A stretch of 64,000 nucleotides of DNA from Diadema setosum (GCA_033980235.1 CM067080.1:2399501-2463500), one strand, 5' to 3'. Shown: positions 45,700 to 58,924, counted from the stretch's first letter. Numbers and translations are program-made. Notes: generated by a model not told the origin, from the letters alone.

Positions 45700-46832
45700 G
45701 CGGATGCTAATTTATCTGAAAAATAATATCGTTTACATTTCCGTATTTTAAGTGTAACATGATTTCGTAATTCCTATATTTATTCCAAAGTTCCTCATGT
45801 TTTTTCTTCAGCTCAATTTTCGTGGACTCCTCCTGCGTCTTTAACAATTCAATCTTTACTTTATGTGCGTTATTTTTCTGTTTGTCTCGATCTTTGATTA
45901 ATTCAATGACCTCTGGCGACATCCAAGGACAGGATCTGTTCTTTACACGTTGGTGCCGAATAGGCATGTGATTGTTTATAACTTCCATAAATAATTCTTC
46001 CCATTCTTTAATGGCTTCCTCCATATTGTCTTTACCGTACACATTATGCCATGGTTGCGATCTTAATTGATCAAGAAATGTATTTTCATCAAAATTTTTC
46101 ATTTTTCTGTAAGAAACTATCTCAGGGTCTTTAATACAAACATTATAATTCCAAATTAAAAAACAGATTGAGTGATAACTTATCCCTGAATGTATAACAC
46201 CATGAGACTTGACCATATCGCGAGAGTTTGTCATCATAATTGATATTATCAATTAGACTAACTGAAGCATCGGAGCATCTTGTATACTCTCTTGTATTAA
46301 TCTGAGTTAAAGAATAAGTAATATTTATTTGATTAAGGTGCTTAGTTTCATTGCTTACTGGATCTTTAATATTATCGCAATTGAAATCACCCATAATGAT
46401 AACATTTCGGCCGAAAGAATCAACAAATGTAATCAATTGTTCATAATAATCAAATAAACAAATTGGGCTGTTAGGCGGTCGATACCATGTCACGAAAATA
46501 AAAACTCTTGAATGATCAGGAGTAAATATAAGCGGAATAGCTTCTAAATGTTCTAAACTGCTGTGTTTCAATACATGATAGTGTAGATTATTACGTATAT
46601 ATACAAGAACACCTCCCCCGTGTCTATTTCTATCCTTTCGAACCATGCGGTAACCATCTATCTGGATCTCTTGATCCAATACTGTATCATCTAACCAGGT
46701 TTCATTTAATGATAAAATGTCAATACGATTTTGAATTAACAACAAATGAATTTCAGAGAGATATCTAATTAAACTACGTACAGTGTACAATCTGATGTAA
46801 AATCCGAGGACTTTTCTGTGATAATTCTTCAA
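45700..46832 (-). pseudogene. LINE 2 endonuclease
   Basis: IDILSLNETWLDD, RKDRNRHGGGVLVYI and MGDFNCDNI are the endonuclease motifs. Downstream, RVKNRSCPWMSPEVIELI and a lysine/glutamate-rich helix link it to the reverse transcriptase. One frameshift near 46200. Confidence 0.75.
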
Positions 46833-47118
46833 ACTTCAAACTATCATTGTTACATTCAACAGAAAAAAGACACGAATTATTAATAGAGTTACTATTATTG
46901 GGAGGCAATTCATCTTGATCTACATAACCTGGTAAATAATGTAACATACATTTAAAACATTCCCCATTTAAAAATTCATGACATGGATTATCATACTCAC
47001 TTTCAGAGATCCCAACACACTTGATATGAACCCAATAGTGACACTTAACACATTGTATTCCTCTGTGATTATTTCTTACTGGCTTTGAGCAACTTACACA
47101 TGGATAACCCTTTACCAT
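46774..47118 (-). pseudogene. LINE 2 N-terminal PHD-like zinc finger
   Basis: CVSCSKPVRNNHRGIQC and CHYWVHIKCVGISESEY give the C-x2-C...C-x2-C-x4-H-x2-C pattern of a PHD-type finger, as found at the start of ORF2 in several invertebrate CR1-group LINEs. It overlaps the endonuclease frame by a frameshift. Confidence 0.7.
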
Positions 47119-47191
47119 TGGAAAATTAAAAATCGATATATGTTGATGGAAATCAAATGTCCAGTGTCATTTGTTCATTCTATTTTCTAAA

Positions 47192-48009
47192 TTAGCTTTT
47201 AGGAAGGTCGTTTTCTCCACGGATCCCTCGAGTTACAAACTTTCCTCCCGTCGCCCGGATTAACGCAACAATCTTCCCGTCCGATGACCATGCATCTTTC
47301 ACTGCCGAGTGCGCTCTGGTTTTGGCGAGAAGGTTTTGATTTTTCTTTGTCAGCTGTTCCTGAATGGACATTCGCGAGCCCTTTAGGAGTTTGCGATTTT
47401 TGATAACCTGCATCCTGGTCTGGTATGACACAAACTTTACTAGTAGTGGTCGTGGTGCCGAGTGACTATTCTGTTGGTTTTGGTCCTCACGCCGCCCTTT
47501 TCTTGTTTGCACGCGACCGCTAGCTGGCGCTCCCCCGATTCCTTCCATGGTTTCTACGCTGAAGGCGATGTGATCTGTCTATAATTTCCGATTGCAGGAG
47601 TTCAACATGCAGTTTTTTCCCGCGCTAATTTGCACACTAATTGGGTTGTGTCCTTTTCTTTTGACTCTGGCACCCCGAAAAAGAGCAAACAATTCCGCCT
47701 GGAGTATTGTTCAAGGTCGTTACTTTCTTTTTCCAGGCAGGTGATGCGCGATTGGTATCCTTCAATCACCCTATTCAACTTCTCTATCTCTTTTTCGTGC
47801 GATTGCTGAGTTATCTCTAGATTCATTATTCTGCCTTCTTGTCTCTCAGTGCGGTTCATCAGCTTAGCAAATTCTTCACTCGCAGCTTCTTTCACAGCGT
47901 GACGAACAGCTTCAGCCAAGCGTTCACTGCTCAGGATTTTATCAACAGCATCGTCGATTGATTTCAGACTGGGCGCCATTTTGCATTTTCGTTGCATGCA
48001 AAATAACAA
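47192..48009 (-). pseudogene. LINE 2 ORF1
   Basis: The N-terminal part (47602-48009) is a predicted coiled coil (long heptad-like run from SIDDAVDKIL to EKESNDLEQYSRRNCLLFFG). After a frameshift, IDRSHRL and then LLVKFVSYQTRMQVIKNRK and WSSDGKIVALIR follow, the same order as in LINE 1 ORF1. Confidence 0.7.
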
Positions 48010-48010
48010 A

Positions 48011-48829
48011 TGAAATCTCTGACAAAACTCACAAATATGATTAAAACACTTGAAAATTCGGGCAATGTTACTAAAGACCAGCTTTCACAGCACAAAGATT
48101 ACAACAATCATATATCCGTGTAGTTGCGAGATGTTATCCGAGACAGAAGATAGCAGTTCCATCACGATATATAGTTCGGGATCCGCGAGAATATGTCGAC
48201 AAAAGTCATAGTCACATCATTGTTTTACTCTCTGCCACCTAACTATGATTGACAGTGAGTTCCGAGACCAATATGAAAGAATTAACGGGCCATGTATCTT
48301 GACGAATGTGCAAGCAACATACCTGGTATAGCAGCAGTCAATCGGTCGTTGAAAATGTGCATGTGGGACCATGCACGTCGCTGTCCAATATATCAAGTCA
48401 AATCATTGAAGATACAGAATCCAACAACATTCAGAAATTTCCTAGGACCAAAAACAAATTTCAGTTGTCCCCTGAGCAAAGCATACACTCCGATAAGAAA
48501 TTTCACAGTTCGGAGTGGAAACAGTAAAATCCAGGCAGAAATTACAGAAAATGTCAAATCCAGGCAGAAGCCACGGCCCTTGGCGGCGTCATTTTCTTGT
48601 ATATGTTCCGCAAATATATTTCGCAAATTAAATTAACTGAGCGATGATTTCCCAATGTATACTACAACTGCCTATGCATTTTTCTTGATTTAAGAGATTT
48701 ATTATATTCTGCGCATGTAGCTTTTAGATATCTCAAAGCGCCGTCTTGTTTTTACGATGCACGATGAGATCAAAGCAGTCTGACGGAAGCGGGACGGAAA
48801 CGGGTGTTTGAATTAATCAACGAGCGATG
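48011..48829. other. No gene seen; LINE 5' flank
   Basis: The first ~250 bp may be LINE 5' UTR. A 114-codon open frame on the plus strand (48292-48636) has no recognisable domain and no splice context. Confidence 0.45.
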
Positions 48830-49337
48830 AATGTCCATGTGTAGTAATAGGTCAATGTATTTACGGAGTCCAAGAACTATAGAAGCTCTTAAAACACTTT
48901 TCACTTTCAAAACTAACGTTTGAAAAGATGTTGCTATTGCGCTGGAAAATGTATCGGTCATGAATAGAATATACTTAATGATGTGCAAACTTTCAGTTTA
49001 TATACCTCAGTATAAACCCCTTTACAGTTGCTGCCATGTTTTTTATGTGGTTCTATAAATACCTACATGTATATCCATTCAGAGTAGAGAGCATAGCTTG
49101 GTGAAATTACACACTTGACCAGACCCTATTAAGCTTCTTTTCTGAGTACTCACTTTTCCAGAGTATGTACTTTATTTGTATCATTTACTTCTGTAAATAG
49201 GTTTGGCGTGTCTATTTGTTTTGAGTTCTACACCATAGAGTCTGTTTGTTCAGAATCCACTTTAACTAAGATGTCTGGAGCCATTTTGGTGGTAAATTGT
49301 ATAATATATATATATATATATATATACATATATATAT

Positions 49338-49560
49338 TCCACGTGTTGGGGTTCGAATGTTATTATAAGCAAAAAAGAGTCTCTAGTAGGCCTACGCCAT
49401 TTGTAGTTCCAACAAAAAGGTTTTAATGAACAAAATTTTTGGCCCGCCATAGACCTTCCCTCATTGTATACAATGATAAAACTAACAGATTTTGTGAACA
49501 AAAACCTTCTTGTTGGAACTTCGAATGGCGTACTCGAGACTCCTTCTTTTCATAATAACA
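49338..49560. mobile_element. Two PLE termini head to head
   Basis: The left arm (49338-49470) resembles 2745-2890. The right arm (49495-49560) is its inverted partner (AACCTTCTTGTTGGAACTTCGAATGGCGTACTCGAGACTC, read in pieces, complements the left). The hammerhead core is mutated in the left arm and absent in the right. Confidence 0.6.
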
Positions 49561-50394
49561 ATGATATATAGAGTAAAATATCCCGTTTGCGGCAGTTTAA
49601 GCATTGTTAAGAGTTTTTCCAACTTGTAAACAAATCAGGCAAATTGTTTTCAACCATTTCATATATCATAGACAAGATTATTCATTAACGCAATTGTTTT
49701 CATGAAAGAAATTTACCATTGACTAACGCAGTTTTCATGATTTACCAGGGCAAAACCCGGCACAATTTTCGCCGATAAGGGCGATATGCGACGTAGTATT
49801 TCTGCTTGCGGCACGATGTACAATCCCTATGCAATACGCGCGTGCTCCGCGATCTTTAGCTGAACGCCTTCACATGTCTCGCGAACATTGCGTAAGCGCC
49901 AATTCCCATTGCGAAAGCACGTGAAAATAGCGTGCGCACATGCATTGGCCGCAAACAAGATCGCACTTCTGGCGGTGTTGTTGATGTCTTTCTCGTGTTT
50001 TTCTCTTTTTTTTTTCGATGGTAACATCCACTTTCTGAAAAAAATGGCGGCCCACATCGGCTCGCGAAAATTCTATTTTACGTGAGGATATGTTTTCAAA
50101 ATCCATGAACATCGAGAAAACGAAAAAAAATCCAGTTTCTTGGACCATTGTTTCTTAACTGTTATGTTAAGAAGTACCGAAAATTTCATTTTGGATGCGA
50201 TATGTTGTCATTTAGGTGAGAAAATTTCACTTTTGTCAGAGATCATGCCCATTTTATCGGTTGGTTTTTGTTGATTGCTAGTGTGTTAGTATATGTGTAG
50301 TGTGCATGTAACAGTGCAATGCTGTGTTTAGCTGTATATTACCGTGTATGTTGTACCTGCCGCGAACGGCTGCACGGCCGCTTACTGACGCAGT

Positions 50395-50399
<5 letters not shown>

Positions 50400-50439
<40 letters not shown>

Positions 50440-50440
50440 C

Positions 50441-50534
<94 letters not shown>

Positions 50535-50540
50535 TATACC
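50400..50540. repeat. (CT)n-(TA)n microsatellite
   Basis: About 14 CT then about 110 bp TA-rich. A similar TA tract lies at 50803-50842. Confidence 0.9.
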
Positions 50541-50616
50541 ATTATATAGAAAAGATGAAGAAGTAAAGTGGTAATGCATTTTGACAGTCCAACAGTGCTA
50601 TTTATTCAGACCAAAT

Positions 50617-50644
50617 TTTCGACGAATACATTCGTCTTCCTCAG
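50617..50644 (-). ncRNA. Hammerhead-like core, left arm
   Basis: Minus strand: CUGAGGA, A, a 7-bp stem GACGAAU/AUUCGUC around GU, GAAA. Confidence 0.5.
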
Positions 50645-50653
50645 GGTCGACAA

Positions 50654-50680
50654 TAAGGAAGACGAATATATTCGTCGAAA
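50654..50680 (+). ncRNA. Hammerhead-like core, right arm, degraded
   Basis: Same stem GACGAAU/AUUCGUC and GAAA, but the CUGA part is altered to AUAA. Confidence 0.4.
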
Positions 50681-50799
50681 ATTTGGTCTGAATAAATAGC
50701 ACTGTTGGACTGTCAAAATGCATTAACACTTTACTTCTTCATATTTTCTATACTGGTACCAACACGCGGACTACAAGTCTCATCATATATAAATATACA

Positions 50800-50845
<46 letters not shown>

Positions 50846-50889
50846 TCTCAATTGCCAGAGCGCAGGGGCTCTATTCGGATGAAAAGGAA

Positions 50890-53447
50890 TCGCTAAAATG
50901 ATGAAGTTAGTTTATATCATAGGAAAATTCGAGCAGATATGTAGGAGAGTTATTCGTTGAAAAGCGTGACAGTTTATTCTGCAGGTTGATACAACATTTA
51001 TGGAAAGATCTTAGACTTATTCATATATCCATGTACCTGTCATTCGATACCCCGCAGAAAGAAGAAGATAACCAAGCAGAAGGTGGCAGAAGAAGAAGAG
51101 GAGAAGACAAGTTATATGATTAGCAAAAGCTAAACTAATTTTTTTGAAATAGTTTTCCTGAAATATTGGTTTTCATAAGACCAAAGTTCGCCAGTGCTTT
51201 CCTAATAAGAGTCTCACTAATTATCAACAATGCCAAACTGAGTGCTGTCATAATCAAGTCTTTCAATAGATGGCGCACTAACAATTCTCCCACCCCCACT
51301 TTCGTACCTACCAAGCTATTCAGAAAATTCAGGCGGAAAAAAAAAATCTACAGTTCGGGGTTAGCTTATGGGCTCATGGGTAAAAATGGCCTTTCTTCTT
51401 TCTCAGTTGATTAAGCACTCCACTAGTTTCAAGCGACAGAAGGCATAAGCTTGCCCAACTTAACAATTTATAGAATTTATCAGTCATGTTCAAACAAAGG
51501 ATGAACTTGCGTAGACCAGGTGACCAGAATGATCCTTCCATTGGCATTTTGGAAAGCATCCATTTCAATATTTTGCACTGAATATACTAACAATCTCTTT
51601 CTATTGATATTGTCAGATACAGCTCTCGCTGTCAGGTGGATGTGCTGCAAGCACCACTTATACGTATCACTTGAATAATCATTCCATCACACAGATGCTT
51701 ATCTCAGTGAATTTAAAACCAACATGCTCTGCTGGTACAGATGACCTTTTTTCTGTTCATGCTCAAAGTGGAACCCGAACTGACTTTTTTTTTTTAGAAC
51801 CACTTACCTCTAGCTGGTTATAGTGAGTGCATATTGCTTGCTTATACCACATTATGTTGTAACGCCTTATTCTCACATGTTGATCAACAGATTGAGCTAC
51901 TGATCAAAAAATTAACCAAGCAGACACTGATACATGGTATATTGTGCTTAATGTATATAAGTAGTTTGATATCACGATAGAGTAATTGCCTCGATTGCCT
52001 GAGAGCTAGCTAGTGTTCATACTACATTTAATTCAATTCATTTATTTTCTTTCTTTCTTTTTCAGCAAACATAACACAGAATAAATCAGGAATTATAACA
52101 TAGGCATGTATTCAACTTACATGATAGATCATAAATGATGATAAATAATATTGTATATTGCCTAATGTATTGTGATAAGTGCAGGAGAATAAAATGACGT
52201 ATTTTCCTGTCCCGAAATTTGTTTGGAAGATATCAACAAATGAATTTCATAGCACCCATGAATCAGATGCAAAAGTGTACTTAGTCATGATCGGCAACTT
52301 GCTTAGGTCCCGTCATATTTCTTCAGTATTTATACATAGAGCCAAACTTACAAAGATTGACCGCCATGTTTTATATTTCTACATTAATTACCTGTGCATC
52401 AAAGCCGGATGTTGTGATTCACTTCATTTTATTATACTTGATGTACATTACTTCATTGAGAAATATGAAAATGAATTGAGTTGAATTGATATGATGGAAA
52501 ATATGATGACATTAAAGACGGAAACACAGAGAAATTAATATCGGAATTAATGATAAATATCATTTATAAAGCGCTTATAGCAACGTTTCTATAAGCGCTA
52601 AAAGTCTCGTAATGTGGAAAAATTAGAAAGGAGACATTCAGTCATGAAGTAGATATATATAGTAAGATGAAACACTCTAATTGACGGTAAATGCGTACAA
52701 ATATTTTTAATGAATTGTGTGCGTTTGTCATATTTCAGGTCCTCTATAAACATCATGGCTTGGTAAGAACTTTCTTAGGTTTATGCATCAGTTAGTCCAC
52801 TTCAAATGCATGTATACCGATATAATCTTTACAGGTATCTTTTATGATAACATGGACATATTTACATATACACTACGCATATTTCTTCAATGACTTTTCT
52901 ACGCTGTAATCTCTTAGAATTACCAGACAAAAATAGTCCGGCTCTCATAATCTAAAACACAAAAATCTGATATGTTCAACAAGTTTACTACAATACAACA
53001 AGTTGAAGTATAGAAAGCTATATTCCTTGAAAGGAGTGCCAGTTTCATATTTAAACCGACCATTTAATTATTAAAAAAACATCAGCTCTCTTTTGCAAAG
53101 TTTCGTTATACTTTATGAATGCAAGTAGAATTTCCTACTTTATAGAATCAGAGATTCGAGGATGAGATCATTATAGCAGCGTACACCAGTCGGATGCTAC
53201 ACTATCACATATTCGCATGGGCCGAATTTACTCAAGGCAAATTAGAGTTAAGCCAGTTGTTCCTTGCATGTAGAATAACTATAAATTTGCTGATGCATTA
53301 TCTTCTCAATAACTTTACTATTAGAATAAATAACATTAAAATAAAATTAGACCAAGTAAAACTGAATATGTCGAAAATGCTTGTTTTTTTTATTATGATA
53401 GCCTCTATTTCAAATGATATAGTCTTTCAATTGATCACTTTCTACCA
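50890..53447. other. No gene seen; duplicated flank 3' of receptor B
   Basis: Counterpart of 7160-8848. One L2-type tail in reverse at 52548-52620 (GATAAATATCATTTATAAAGCGC) is absent from block A. Confidence 0.5.
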
Positions 53448-53453
53448 TTTATT
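53448..53453 (-). terminator. Polyadenylation signal of receptor B
   Basis: AATAAA on the minus strand, about 160 nt past the stop, at the position equivalent to 8849-8854. Confidence 0.5.
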
Positions 53454-53615
53454 CCATCTGCCAAAGAATAACAAGGTGAGGTGGTGAGAGAATTAATCTC
53501 ATTCGAACGAGGTTGTGTCTCTCTCGGCGAATTCTTTTAGGTTTTATGAGGCAAGGTCTATCATTCTTTTTTAAGTATCAACTATGAATTTATCGAGGGA
53601 AAGTGCAGCTGCAGA

Positions 53616-53914
53616 TTACCTTTTGCTACCAAGGAAATATACGTGGGAGAGACCTCGTCCCCCAATAGCAGGAGAAGACTGAAGCACACGATTCACTCTG
53701 GATTCCACCGTGGCGTGTTTGGGCGTTTGACCCAGACCTTGTGCGTAGGGGTGGCGAGCTCCGTCATCTCTCATATTCTCGTATATGCTGAAATGGAACA
53801 TCTCGGCCGCAGAATCAGTCCCAGAAAAGACTATGGGGCCATACGGCATAATCCTGGGGACGAGGTAGCCATCCACTTCGGACATGTCTTGCTGAAGCCG
53901 TGCTGATCCTGTCC
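53616..53914 (-). CDS. Receptor B, cytoplasmic tail exon
   Basis: 299 nt, same boundaries and stop position as copy A (9041-9339). DGYLVP, PYGPIV, SIYENM and HVYFLG are all kept. The only replacements among the 89 residues from the first Met are H/R, Y/S, Q/R, N/K and K/R near the end. It would be joined to the transmembrane exon across an intron of 2.5 kb, against about 10 kb in A. The shorter intron makes B a good place to look for a missing small exon. As in A, the acceptor is the uncertain element. Confidence 0.75.
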
Positions 53915-54439
53915 CTAATACACGTGTTGAGCTGGGTGTGTGTTTGAAATGCTACAATCCCAGCAGGCATGTAAAGAGGTAAATATAGTCAAGAGTGTTT
54001 TTTTACGTGATGTTCTTGTTTTTACAAGAGTGAAAGGTGACATATTACTTTTTATTCTCTAGCTTTCTGCATGTGGAATCAGTGTTACAGATGTGGTACA
54101 TGTACTCAGATACGTGTAAACTCTCAGGTACAATTTTACTCCACTTAGGCGTTTGATCAGTGGGAAAATGACAAGAGAAATACAATTGAAAATTTAATCA
54201 TAATGACGATGAATAGTTAGTTAGTTAGTGTCTCCTTTGCCCTCGAGATCATACAAACATGAATAATCTCATTCTCGTGTGTTTTCCAAATGAGCATGAT
54301 TCTTCAGGAATGATTAATGCTACTGCTCTACCAGTATAGGCCCTTGATATTATTATTGCCCAGTATGTGTTGCCAGGTACCCATGTATACAGCTTGGTCG
54401 AGAGGGACATGGTGGGTAAAATACCTGTCCAAGGACGTA

Positions 54440-54464
54440 CCAGGGAGGTGAGTCACCTCCCTGG
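54440..54464. repeat. 25-bp palindrome at the empty target site
   Basis: CCAGGGAGGTGA, G, TCACCTCCCTGG, perfect. In block A the long-TIR element inserted in the right arm of this palindrome. Confidence 0.85.
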
Positions 54465-54465
54465 A

Positions 54466-56402
54466 CGTACCAAAAAGCGGGAATCGAGCTCGGGTCCCTC
54501 AGTTGGAAGTCAGGATAATCCACCAGCTCTGTTATCCACTATCAGTGACTATGCTATAGCGCCTTCATGTAAATGTTCTTGATTTATTACTGTATTGTAG
54601 TTCTATTTTTCCCCTACCAATGACAACGGGTTTCCATAGCTTAGCTTATCATAGATTGAAACTTGCAACTTGGACACTGTCTGATGTATCTATTAAAAAG
54701 ACGTTGTCTTTCGAGAAGTTTCTTTCTCTGTTTGAAAATATAAAGAGAAGATTGCGGAAGGAGATCTGCAGTATCGCCAAATCCATCTGATGTGACTTCT
54801 TCGTGAATATAAACGAGTTCAAAACAGAATCACAGATTGACGTTTGCTTTGAAGAGTTAGTAATCCTCTACAGACTTCATACACATGGTTATACATGGTT
54901 CATGTAAGTCATGGGCTAATGACCAAAATCCTCATCTAACCCCTACACAACCTTCTCATCCCTCTTTAACTGATATCACTGGATTCAGGGATCAGGCATT
55001 TTGGCAGTTTGGCTTAATTTGATTTTTTTTTTTCATATGAGATAACAACGAAATGAAATATGCTTACATGTAACTGGACAAAGCAATATCAAAATTATCA
55101 AAATACAATTCAATGTATAAAATACTTACTACAAGAGCAAATGCAGTGATGTATAAGCAACAACAAAAAAAAAAGACACAAGTGTGTATCTGAAGTAATA
55201 GCGGAATCAAAGGTCCTTTTTTAAAAGGAGTATGTAGGATGGTGAAATGATGAAATGGATCAACTAAAAGGAATGCCATGGTGATTTTTTTTTTTTAGAA
55301 TTTAATCTCTGAGTTTAATCTCAAAACGAGTTAAAACCACTCTCGTTCATTTGAGAATTTGCGATTGAAGCCGTTAAAAAAATAGACATTAATGACAGTC
55401 AATAGCTTTGACTTCATGATATATTATTAAAAAGGGTTTCATTCTGTGCTATGTACAAAGGACTTAAATAGAAATGGCAAAAAATAGCGTTGAACCCCTT
55501 TTGAGATCAATTCTTACATTGGTTATGACACTTGTGATTTAAATAATAATGATATGCAATAATCCTACACAAGGGTCACAGCTTCGCTGAGTTTAATGAA
55601 GCAATAAAGTTTTCCTCAAGCATCAAGGTGCCAATATTGCAGTTATCCGAAGACTTGAATTGTAACTTGGTCCACACCATGTTGAATCTTTTTTTTTTTT
55701 TCATGAATGAAGTATTCAAAAACAAATACAACAGAGGCTTCATAGAAATATCATCCAAAATTGGAAAGTAATGAGATTTTAGGTTTGCATGCTGGCACAT
55801 GGTAATATTTCCCAGATCGCAAACAAATTCACCACTTGCAGAATTGTCACTCTGCATTTTGATTATACAAATGCAGCAATTTATTATTAATGCCCTATTT
55901 AAATGACTATTATATAACACAGTACATCTCAAACCAGTGGCATTAATACTTAATACTCTTTGTTCCTAGAAATTGGAAACAACGGTATTTCACGAATAAA
56001 ATGCACAGGCCTACAATGCATTCCACCAGGAGAACTAGGTATAAACAATGACGTTATGTCAATTTCATGAAAAGATGCACCCCGTCCTGTGGTTACAAAG
56101 AATTCTTACAAAGAAATGAATATATATTACATATATACATATATATATATATATATGTCTGTGTGTGTGTGTGTGTGTCTGTGTGTGTGTGTGCCACACG
56201 CTTCTGAGATCTGTAAGGGTAGCCTCAATAAAATAAAATGATTACGAAACGAAATGATTTTTTAAAGAAATTAGAGAGCTGTCCGTCTACTTAGAAAATT
56301 CACTCATACACATTGTTTGTGGTCTTTACAAAGGGTTATAGGAATGTTATGGAAAAAAAAAGTCTGAGACTGATTTGGCATACCACACCTTTGCCTTTAT
56401 AC
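54466..56402. other. Intron of receptor B
   Basis: Aligned to 17592-19629 without the hAT MITE. A 118-codon minus frame at 55576-55932 overlaps the best conserved stretch, but A has lost the AG that would start an exon there. A (TG)n tract lies at 56157-56193. Confidence 0.5.
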
Positions 56403-56588
56403 GCACGACCGATATACGATGGTTACGTTGATAGTGGATACATGTTGCTATGGTGACGAGTAGGGACAGGCCGAGCAGAGAAGACGTGACGATCACACAA
56501 AACTTTAGCAGTTCTTTCTGTTTTCCTGAAATAGTATTTGATTCCATTTTAAGAAACTCATATTCACTCACAACTGGATAACTATGCG
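56403..56588 (-). CDS. Receptor B, transmembrane exon
   Basis: 186 nt, AATTCAG| to |GTATAA, phase 1 on both sides as in copy A. Encodes SEYEFLKMESNTI, the membrane helix VIVTSSLLGLSLLVTIATCI and HYQRNHR. The donor differs from A (GTATAA against GTAAGA) but is acceptable. The entry phase is right for the stalk exon at 61919-61995. Confidence 0.8.
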
Positions 56589-58227
56589 CTGAATTAAGGT
56601 ATGATAAGACTAATGTACTTAATTCTTTTCTCTAATACAGTTGTATATTACATTTCAGAAATTATTCAATACACAATCTGTCACTCACCAAAGAACGAGG
56701 AAAACCTTTAACAGATAACTTTATTTTGCATAACACGAGAGCAAAGATGAAGCTGAAAGGTCACCAAATTGATATGAACAAGAGTGAAGAAAATGAAAAA
56801 GAGCAGGGTAGAGAACGGGAGGACGGAAGTACATTGTATTTTGAATTGAGTTGAATTGAAATGGTGATTTATTGACGAACGTCCATGGCAGCCCGACGGT
56901 TGAAGTGTGGACATCTTAAAAACCAGTTAGAGTACATTGAAATATATATAAAGCAGAAATATATATAATAAGATAATGACATCAATCAAAATTCAAAAAC
57001 TATCCAATGTTATAATATGTATACAATAAAATTAATCTTTTAGTACAAAACAAAACCAAATATTGGGGTTACAGTTTCTGTTTATCATACATAGTTTAAA
57101 ACTAGATATGTCGCTATGGCGACTGGTATGCCTCCGCCATAATGTATGGTTCTCCTATTACACTCTTAAAATAGTTAAACCAACACTGGGCAACATACTG
57201 TCCACACAACTATTGGTTAAAATCTGCCCAACTGATGTTGGGTAATGAGTTTGCAATGTGGTTGGGCAAATTAAATTGCCTATCAGCTGTTGACCAATCA
57301 GACTTTACCCAACTTTGCAATTTCCCAACCGTTGGTTATATTTTGAGTTGGGTAATCATTTGCCCGACCAATTTTACCCAATCAGATATTGCCCAACTTC
57401 CATTTGTCCAACTGTTTAGTAAGTTGAATTTTGGTTAATCAAAAATTTTTTGTTGAATTATTTGATGTATTGGTGTTTACCATAACATTGTGTATGTCAA
57501 GACATTGTTCATATCTAACCTATCATAATCCTACAGCTAGTCCTAAAGCCTATACCTACAAGTACATCTAGGCTTAGCCTACATCCTAGACCTAGTAGGT
57601 ACCAGGGATATTTCATTCACATATAGGGCCATTTAGTTGTAATGCTTTAAGACATGGTTGCCATGTAGATTACACTTTTATTATAAAAATATGAAAATAC
57701 CTCATCAAAGGTACAAGTTGAAATTATGAATATCACGACAAAAGTATTTGATAAATTTCTAATACATTTCAGAGTTTATTGAAATCATAAAAAACATTAA
57801 ATTTAACAGTATTTTATGTTTTTCACGAAGAGAATTTGAATAGCTTATGAATATTCATGAGCAAAAAAACAAAAACAAAAACAATAGAAATCAATATAAA
57901 CCAACTGGTATCAACTAATATGAAAATTTCAATGTTTTAGTTAATGGGTTTTAATCTGGAATGAAGTGGTAAGCAAGTCCAGTCAGGTATATGGGTTTCA
58001 AATTGTGTCATCTAACTATTTGCACACAAACCGACATACACACGCATGTACACACACACACACACATACACACACACACACAAAGACACACAAATTAGCA
58101 ATATTGTAGGAGTATCCTGTAGTTTGCTACCACAGACAGATATTCCCACAATGTTGATTTGTAACCCCTCCGGTGTTGACGGAATAAAGGGAAACGTAAG
58201 AAAATTAGGTCAAAATACGTCCACAAT

Positions 58228-58263
58228 GTAGCTCTTGCTTATATATATATATGTATATATATG

Positions 58264-58323
<60 letters not shown>

Positions 58324-58336
58324 TATACATATACAC
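58228..58336. repeat. (TA)n microsatellite
   Basis: TA-rich with interspersed TATG. Another (CA)n lies at 58050-58085. Confidence 0.9.
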
Positions 58337-58541
58337 TCAACAACAAAAAAAATAAATAAGTTCCTCCTAGCATTTTTGGATATATCTCAAATAGTATTTT
58401 ACCGATTTTCGTAATTCAAACGGGAATGGATATTGAATTTTATTACTCATAACATGAATGACTTATTGCCACCAGATATCATTACTGGTGTGAAAAAATG
58501 CATTTTAAGTCAAAATGCATGGGAACAAAAGTTGCACTTAA

Positions 58542-58924
58542 AGGGTGTGTACAGTTCTGGTCGAGGTGAAGATTTAGCTTTTAACATTTTGTGAGATATT
58601 CAGAAATCACTCTATGAGATGTCAAAGAGCATGCAGTTCTAAGGGGTATCAAAAGTTTATTCGATGAAAATCGGTTTTGAAATGGCTGAGATATCCAAAA
58701 ACAAGGTGAAACAAAGAGATACTAATAAAGTTGGGGCATGTCGCCTTTTATTATTAGCACTTTTTGGGATATCTCAGTCATTTGAAAACCAATTTTCATC
58801 AAATAAACGTTGAATCCTTCTTAAAATTACATGCTCTTTCACATTTCATAGAAGGCTTTTCATTATCTCACTTAGGAATGTTCAAAACATGAATCCCTAC
58901 CTCAACCAGTACTGTACAGTCCCT
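58542..58924. mobile_element. TTAA MITE nested in the Tc1-like element
   Basis: The ends AGGGTGTGTACAGTTCTGGT and complement (ACCAGTACTGTACAGTCCCT) are flanked by TTAA at 58538-58541 and 58925-58928. Inverted homology continues inward for about 150 bp. Fits Kolobok- or piggyBac-type mobilisation. Confidence 0.8.

Larger units (their letters stand above)
44139..48010 (-). mobile_element. CR1-type LINE (LINE 2 of the window), heavily mutated
   Basis: Reading right to left: ORF1, a PHD-like zinc finger, an APE endonuclease and a reverse transcriptase over about 3.9 kb. The domain order and motifs agree with the LINE at 35602-39577, but many frameshifts and stops show it is older. The 3' end is replaced by SINE sequence at 44139. 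Confidence 0.85.
50545..50752. mobile_element. PLE terminal repeats as a 208-bp palindrome
   Basis: Arms of about 95 bp run from TATAGAAAAGATGAAGAAGT to its complement. Both contain GACAGTCCAACAGTGCTATT and AATAAATAG (as read outward). The centre is CAGGGTCGACAATA. This is a pair of PLE terminal repeats in inverted orientation with almost nothing between them. Confidence 0.75.

Noticed and set aside
48292..48636. 114-codon plus-strand frame as a small gene
   Set aside because: No recognisable family, no splice or start context, and LINE 5' flank sequence next to it. Left unannotated.
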